The translations under genes and the position numbers were made by a program. 64,000 nucleotides of DNA from NCBI RefSeq assembly GCF_020708045.1, contig NZ_JAJFES010000001.1:1088955-1152954 (forward strand). The letters are read 5' to 3'. Within the stretch, counting starts at the first letter, position 1. Each line of letters opens with the position of its first letter. The notes under the pieces were generated by a model. It was not told the DNA's origin and searched no databases. It saw nothing but the letters and a program-made list of their open reading frames with translations. The DNA is from Massilia sp. IC2-278. GTDB taxonomy: Bacteria > Pseudomonadota > Gammaproteobacteria > Burkholderiales > Burkholderiaceae_D. This document shows, piece by piece, positions 60,775 through 64,000 of this stretch.

Positions 60775-61582
60775 GCAAACGCAGCGCCAGCACCCAGCCG
60801 ATGACCGGCGAGGCACCGTAGCCGATCACCGGAATCGGGTAGTTGCCCAGCAGGCCGGCCAGCACTAGGCCGGCCCAGAAGCCGGCAAACGCATAGCCGG
60901 CGCCGCGCTCGCCCGCTATATGGACCGTCAGCAGGAAAGGCAGCGGCAGCAGCGCAAGCAGGATGGCCGCCGCGGCGCCCAGCAAACGCGCAGCCGTCCA
61001 GGTGCGCGCGACGATTTCCTCGACATACGGCACCGGCGCCAGGCTGTCCGGCCGGGTCCAGCCCCAGGCCGCCAGGCACCAGGCCAGCACGCACAGCGGC
61101 AGCAGCGTCTTCCAGTGCCGGCGCTCACCCAGCAGCAAGCCGCTCAGGCCCAGCGCCAAGGCCAGGCTTGCCGCGCCATCGTTCCCCAATCCGAAGCAGA
61201 GCACCGTGGCGCCCGCCAGCGCGGCGCACAGCGCGCTGCCGGGAGCACGTGCCAGCGCCAGCAGCAGGAACGAACCGAACAGGCTGGCCGGATGCAGCAG
61301 CACCGGCCCGACGCGCAGCCAGCGCCGCGCGCCATCGATCTCGACCCCGGCGAACAGCACTGCAGCCGCAAGCAGCAGGATGGCGGCGCTCGTCCAGCGC
61401 GCATCAAACGCATCGATCACGCTGGCGACGCGCCCCGGCGCCGCCAGCAGCGCCGCCAGCACAAACGCGCCCGCCTGGATCGCGATGTTGCCGTTCGGCG
61501 CGCCGGCCACGTGCAGCGACAGCAGGCTGACCACGGCAGTGGCCAACACCAGCAATGGGACAGCGTACGCGGGCAGTCGCAT
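60755..61582 (-). CDS. Short FtsW/RodA-like (SEDS-related) membrane protein
   Basis: The 275-residue protein has about eight membrane segments. Residues about 80-105 (DGARRWLRVGPVLLHPASL) closely match the GARRWIxLGPxxxQPSEL signature of FtsW/RodA. LGNDGAASLALALG resembles the following QPDLGTALV segment, and IGYGASPVIGWVLAL resembles the final SYGGSSL helix. SEDS glycosyltransferases are about 370 residues; this one is ~100 shorter. The long extracytoplasmic loop with the catalytic Asp is replaced by a short PVPYVEEIVAR region. It may therefore be a divergent, non-catalytic member. An AAGGAG site precedes the ATG. Its 3' end overlaps the convergent transporter gene by 20 bases. Confidence 0.7.
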   Translation of the reverse strand: MRLPAYAVPLLVLATAVVSLLSLHVAGAPNGNIAIQAGAFVLAALLAAPGRVASVIDAFDARWTSAAILLLAAAVLFAGVEIDGARRWLRVGPVLLHPASLFGSFLLLALARAPGSALCAALAGATVLCFGLGNDGAASLALALGLSGLLLGERRHWKTLLPLCVLAWCLAAWGWTRPDSLAPVPYVEEIVARTWTAARLLGAAAAILLALLPLPFLLTVHIAGERGAGYAFAGFWAGLVLAGLLGNYPIPVIGYGASPVIGWVLALRLLSSRSP

Positions 61583-61671
61583 CGAATCTTCTCCTTTTAG
61601 TTAAATAAACGTAACGCTTTGCGGCTGAACTCGGCGACAATAACGCACCCTTGCATTCCTGTCACCGCCTC

Positions 61672-63867
61672 ATGCTCCGTCCATCGCTCGTCCTGCTCTG
61701 CCTCGCCGCCCAGCCAGCCCTGGCCCAGACCGTCGCCACCCCCGCCACCGATCCCGCCGACGCCCAAGCGGTGCGCAAGGAGGACGCCAAGCCTGCCGAA
61801 AAAATCCAGCGCGTCGAAGTCCGGGGCGCGAACACCTATGATGCGCGGCGCGACGATACCGCCAGCCGCATCGTGGTCTCGAGCGAGGAAATCCAGCGCT
61901 ACGGCGACACCTCGGTGCTCGACGTCTTCAAGCGCCTGCCGGGCATCACCGTCAGCGGCGCCTCGGGGCGCGGCGGCGAGATCCGCATGCGCGGCCTGGG
62001 CAGCGGCTACACGCAGATCCTGCTCAATGGCGAGCGCGCGCCGGCCGGCTTTTCGATCGACCAGCTCTCGCCCGACGTCATCGAGCGCATCGAGATCCTG
62101 CCGGCGGCCAGCGCCGAGTTTTCGACCCAGTCGATCGCCGGCACCATCAACATCGTCCTCAAGAAGACGGTGAAAAAAGCGCAGCGCGAACTCAAGCTCG
62201 GGGCCGGCAAGAGTGCGGACACCACCAACCCGAACGCCAGCCTGCAGTTGTCGGACCGGGCCGGCAAGCTGTCGTATTCGCTGGGCGCGAATGCCACGGC
62301 CTACGACTTCGACCGCGCCTCGCCGGTCGAGGAATCGCAGATCACGCCCGCAGGCGACATTGTCATGCTGCGCCGCACCGCCCAGCAGGACCGCGGCCGC
62401 TCGAAGAACCTGAACCTGGCGCCACGCCTAAACTGGACTGGGGAGAACGGCGACACCCTCACCTCGCAGAACATCTTCAACTACAACCACAACAGCTTCC
62501 ACGGCGATGGCGTGACCAGCACCCTGCTCGGCCGCCCGCCGCTGTACGACCTGCGCGACACCAACAACCGCGCGAACAACGCCTTCCTGCGCTCGGACCT
62601 GAACTGGACCCACGCCCTGGCGAGCGGGGCCAAGCTGGATGTGAAGGTCGGCGTGAGCGGCATGCGCAACCGCGGCACCTGGCGCGAGTTCGACTATGCC
62701 GGCGGCCCGCTGGCGCGCGAGTCCACGGTCTGGAGCAAGACCTCGGAGCGCGGCATCACCTCGACCGGCAAGTACGCCACCACCTGGCGCACCGGCCACG
62801 CCTTGTCGGCCGGCTGGGACGGCGGCCTCACGCGGCGCAACGACGCGCGCGTCGAGGACGAAGGCTTCCCCCTGAGCGGGCGCGACGCCTTTGCCGACGA
62901 GCGCTACCGGGCCCGGATCGAGCGCCTGGCGCTGTTCGTGCAGGACGAATGGAGCATCACGCCGCGGTGGTCGATGTATGCCGGCCTGCGCTGGGAAGGG
63001 CTGGAGACGACCAGCGAAGGCAATACCTTCGACGATACGCGCAACCGCAGCAGCGTCTGGAGCCCGCTGGCGCAGACCCTGTACAAACTGCCCGACAGCC
63101 GCGACCAGGTGCGCCTGGCGCTGACCCGCACGTACAAGGCGCCGCCGGCCAGCAGCCTGATCCCGCGCCGCTTCACCACGCCGAACAACAGCCAGACCGA
63201 TCCCGACTACCGCGGCAATCCGGATCTGAAGCCGGAACTGGCGACCGGCATCGACGCCTCGTACGAGCACTACTGGGGCGAGAAGGCATTGCTTTCCGCC
63301 AGCGTCTCGGTGCGCCGCATCCAGGACTACACGCGCCAGGGCCTGGTGGTCGAGAACGGGCGCTGGATCCAGACGCCGGTCAACGACGGCGATGCGCTCA
63401 CGCGCAGCCTGGAGCTGGAAGCGAAGTTCCCGCTGTCGTCGCTGCGCGAGAACGTGCCGGATGTCGACCTGCGCGCCAGCGTCTCGCGCAACTGGTCGCG
63501 CGTGGACGCCGTGCCCGGACCGGACAACCGCCTCGACCAGCAGACGCCCTTCTCCGCCACCCTCGGCATCGACTGGCGCGCCCGCGGCGGCAAGCTGAGC
63601 GCCGGCTCCAGTTTCGCCTTCAAGAGCGGCGGTCCGGTCCGCATCAACGTCGAGCAGTTCGGCTACCAGAGCGTGCGGCGCGACCTCGACATGTATGCGC
63701 TCTACAAATTCAACCCGCAATACCAGTTGCGCGTGGCGCTGTCGAACCTGCTCGCGCAGGACTACATCGGCGATTCGCGTTATGTAGACGAGAATGGTAC
63801 GCTGCGCCGGACCAGCATCTACCCCGGCCGCACGATGGCGCGCGTGACGCTGGAAACCCGCTTCTGA
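61672..63867 (+). CDS. TonB-dependent outer membrane receptor
   Basis: The precursor of about 731 residues has a signal peptide (LRPSLVLLCLAAQPALAQ), a short linker and a plug domain at about 60-165 (VLDVFKRLPGITVSG, RMRGLGSGYTQILLNGERAP, IERIEILPAASAEFSTQSIAG). A 22-strand barrel follows, ending RVTLETRF with the terminal Phe. The plug wording (LPGITVSGASGRGGEIRMRG) fits the catecholate-siderophore/PupB-like or general COG4771-type receptors. The ligand cannot be named, since no transport or biosynthesis genes adjoin it. The frame can be extended seven codons to a TTG at 61651; I prefer the ATG at 61672, which gives a compact signal peptide. Confidence 0.88.
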   Translation: MLRPSLVLLCLAAQPALAQTVATPATDPADAQAVRKEDAKPAEKIQRVEVRGANTYDARRDDTASRIVVSSEEIQRYGDTSVLDVFKRLPGITVSGASGRGGEIRMRGLGSGYTQILLNGERAPAGFSIDQLSPDVIERIEILPAASAEFSTQSIAGTINIVLKKTVKKAQRELKLGAGKSADTTNPNASLQLSDRAGKLSYSLGANATAYDFDRASPVEESQITPAGDIVMLRRTAQQDRGRSKNLNLAPRLNWTGENGDTLTSQNIFNYNHNSFHGDGVTSTLLGRPPLYDLRDTNNRANNAFLRSDLNWTHALASGAKLDVKVGVSGMRNRGTWREFDYAGGPLARESTVWSKTSERGITSTGKYATTWRTGHALSAGWDGGLTRRNDARVEDEGFPLSGRDAFADERYRARIERLALFVQDEWSITPRWSMYAGLRWEGLETTSEGNTFDDTRNRSSVWSPLAQTLYKLPDSRDQVRLALTRTYKAPPASSLIPRRFTTPNNSQTDPDYRGNPDLKPELATGIDASYEHYWGEKALLSASVSVRRIQDYTRQGLVVENGRWIQTPVNDGDALTRSLELEAKFPLSSLRENVPDVDLRASVSRNWSRVDAVPGPDNRLDQQTPFSATLGIDWRARGGKLSAGSSFAFKSGGPVRINVEQFGYQSVRRDLDMYALYKFNPQYQLRVALSNLLAQDYIGDSRYVDENGTLRRTSIYPGRTMARVTLETRF

Positions 63868-63903
63868 ACAGCGGGGGTCAGGTTGAGAGGGTCCGGGATT
63901 CAT

Positions 63904-63931
63904 GGACATCCAAATAGTGGACAATATGTCC
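63904..63931. other. Short inverted repeat before the right-edge gene
   Basis: GGACAT (63904-63909) and ATGTCC (63926-63931) form a 6-bp inverted repeat with a 16-base spacer, 14 bases before the ATG of the partial gene. It could be an operator or part of an insertion-sequence end. The evidence is thin. Confidence 0.3.
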
Positions 63932-63944
63932 CTGGAGGATTTAC

Positions 63945-64000
63945 ATGACAAACAAGCAGTTGCCATCGAAGCGGGAGATCGTTCCCGCTTCATCGGACTC
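63945..64000 (+). CDS. N-terminal fragment of an unidentified gene (runs off the window)
   Basis: An ATG with a GGAGG site 6 bases upstream opens a frame of 18 complete codons to the edge (MTNKQLPSKREIVPASSD). It is too short to assign to a family. The well-placed ribosome site is the main support. Confidence 0.5.
   Translation, partial: MTNKQLPSKREIVPASSD

Noticed and set aside
63868..64000. Start of a second insertion sequence at the right edge
   Set aside because: A short GGACAT/ATGTCC inverted repeat and a new open frame are present, but no transposase motif or IS end that I recognise lies within the visible bases.

Overview
The window is GC-rich and looks like a chromosomal segment of a Massilia/Telluria/Duganella-type betaproteobacterium (Oxalobacteraceae, Burkholderiales). 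This rests on the Burkholderiales-type general porin, the SapC-family protein, the fatty-acid genes and the codon usage. It is inference from protein families, not from a marker gene.

Positions 1-54103 form one minus-strand block. Read in the direction of transcription it runs: a 2,897-residue giant protein (54103-45410); its terminator; an 11,494-residue giant protein (45071-10587); its terminator, whose T-tract carries a complete IS1595-family insertion sequence (9457-10525, 8-bp target duplication); two DUF1566/Lcl-type proteins, the first a lipoprotein with a Calx-beta-like domain; a SapC-family protein; a TolC-type outer-membrane factor; and three consecutive membrane-fusion (HlyD-type) proteins. 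The first fusion protein is plain, the second carries a GAF-like domain, and the third is fused to an M50 (site-2-protease-like) membrane metallopeptidase. The last gene stops at base 7, so the cluster may continue to the left. Both giants begin with the same LEPR-XLL-type head and end with the same tail. They share a conserved regulatory module at the same distance from the start codon. I read the block as a dedicated export/maturation system with its two giant repetitive surface or secreted substrates. No ABC ATPase or TpsB partner is visible in the window, which makes the system unusual.

The 11.5-kDa-residue giant is a mosaic: head, autotransporter-like strand region, about ten ~200-residue repeats with EF-hand-like loops, RTX nonapeptides, six ~65-residue W-G repeats, filamentous-haemagglutinin-like beta-helix, an inserted aromatic-rich segment with a beta/gamma-crystallin-like pair, five further adhesin-type repeats, and a ~2,570-residue tail. 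The smaller giant is essentially the same head joined to the same tail.

Positions 54104-64000 hold ordinary chromosomal genes: a porin (+); an acyl-CoA dehydrogenase and acyl-CoA ligase operon (-) divergent from a PaaI-type thioesterase (+), with a palindromic operator candidate between them; a YeeE/YedE sulfur-compound transporter (+); a shortened FtsW/RodA-like membrane protein (-); a TonB-dependent receptor (+); and the first codons of an unidentified gene at the right edge. No rRNA, tRNA or CRISPR array was seen. Two very long plus-strand open frames (5,979 and 5,703 codons) are antisense shadows of the giant gene.
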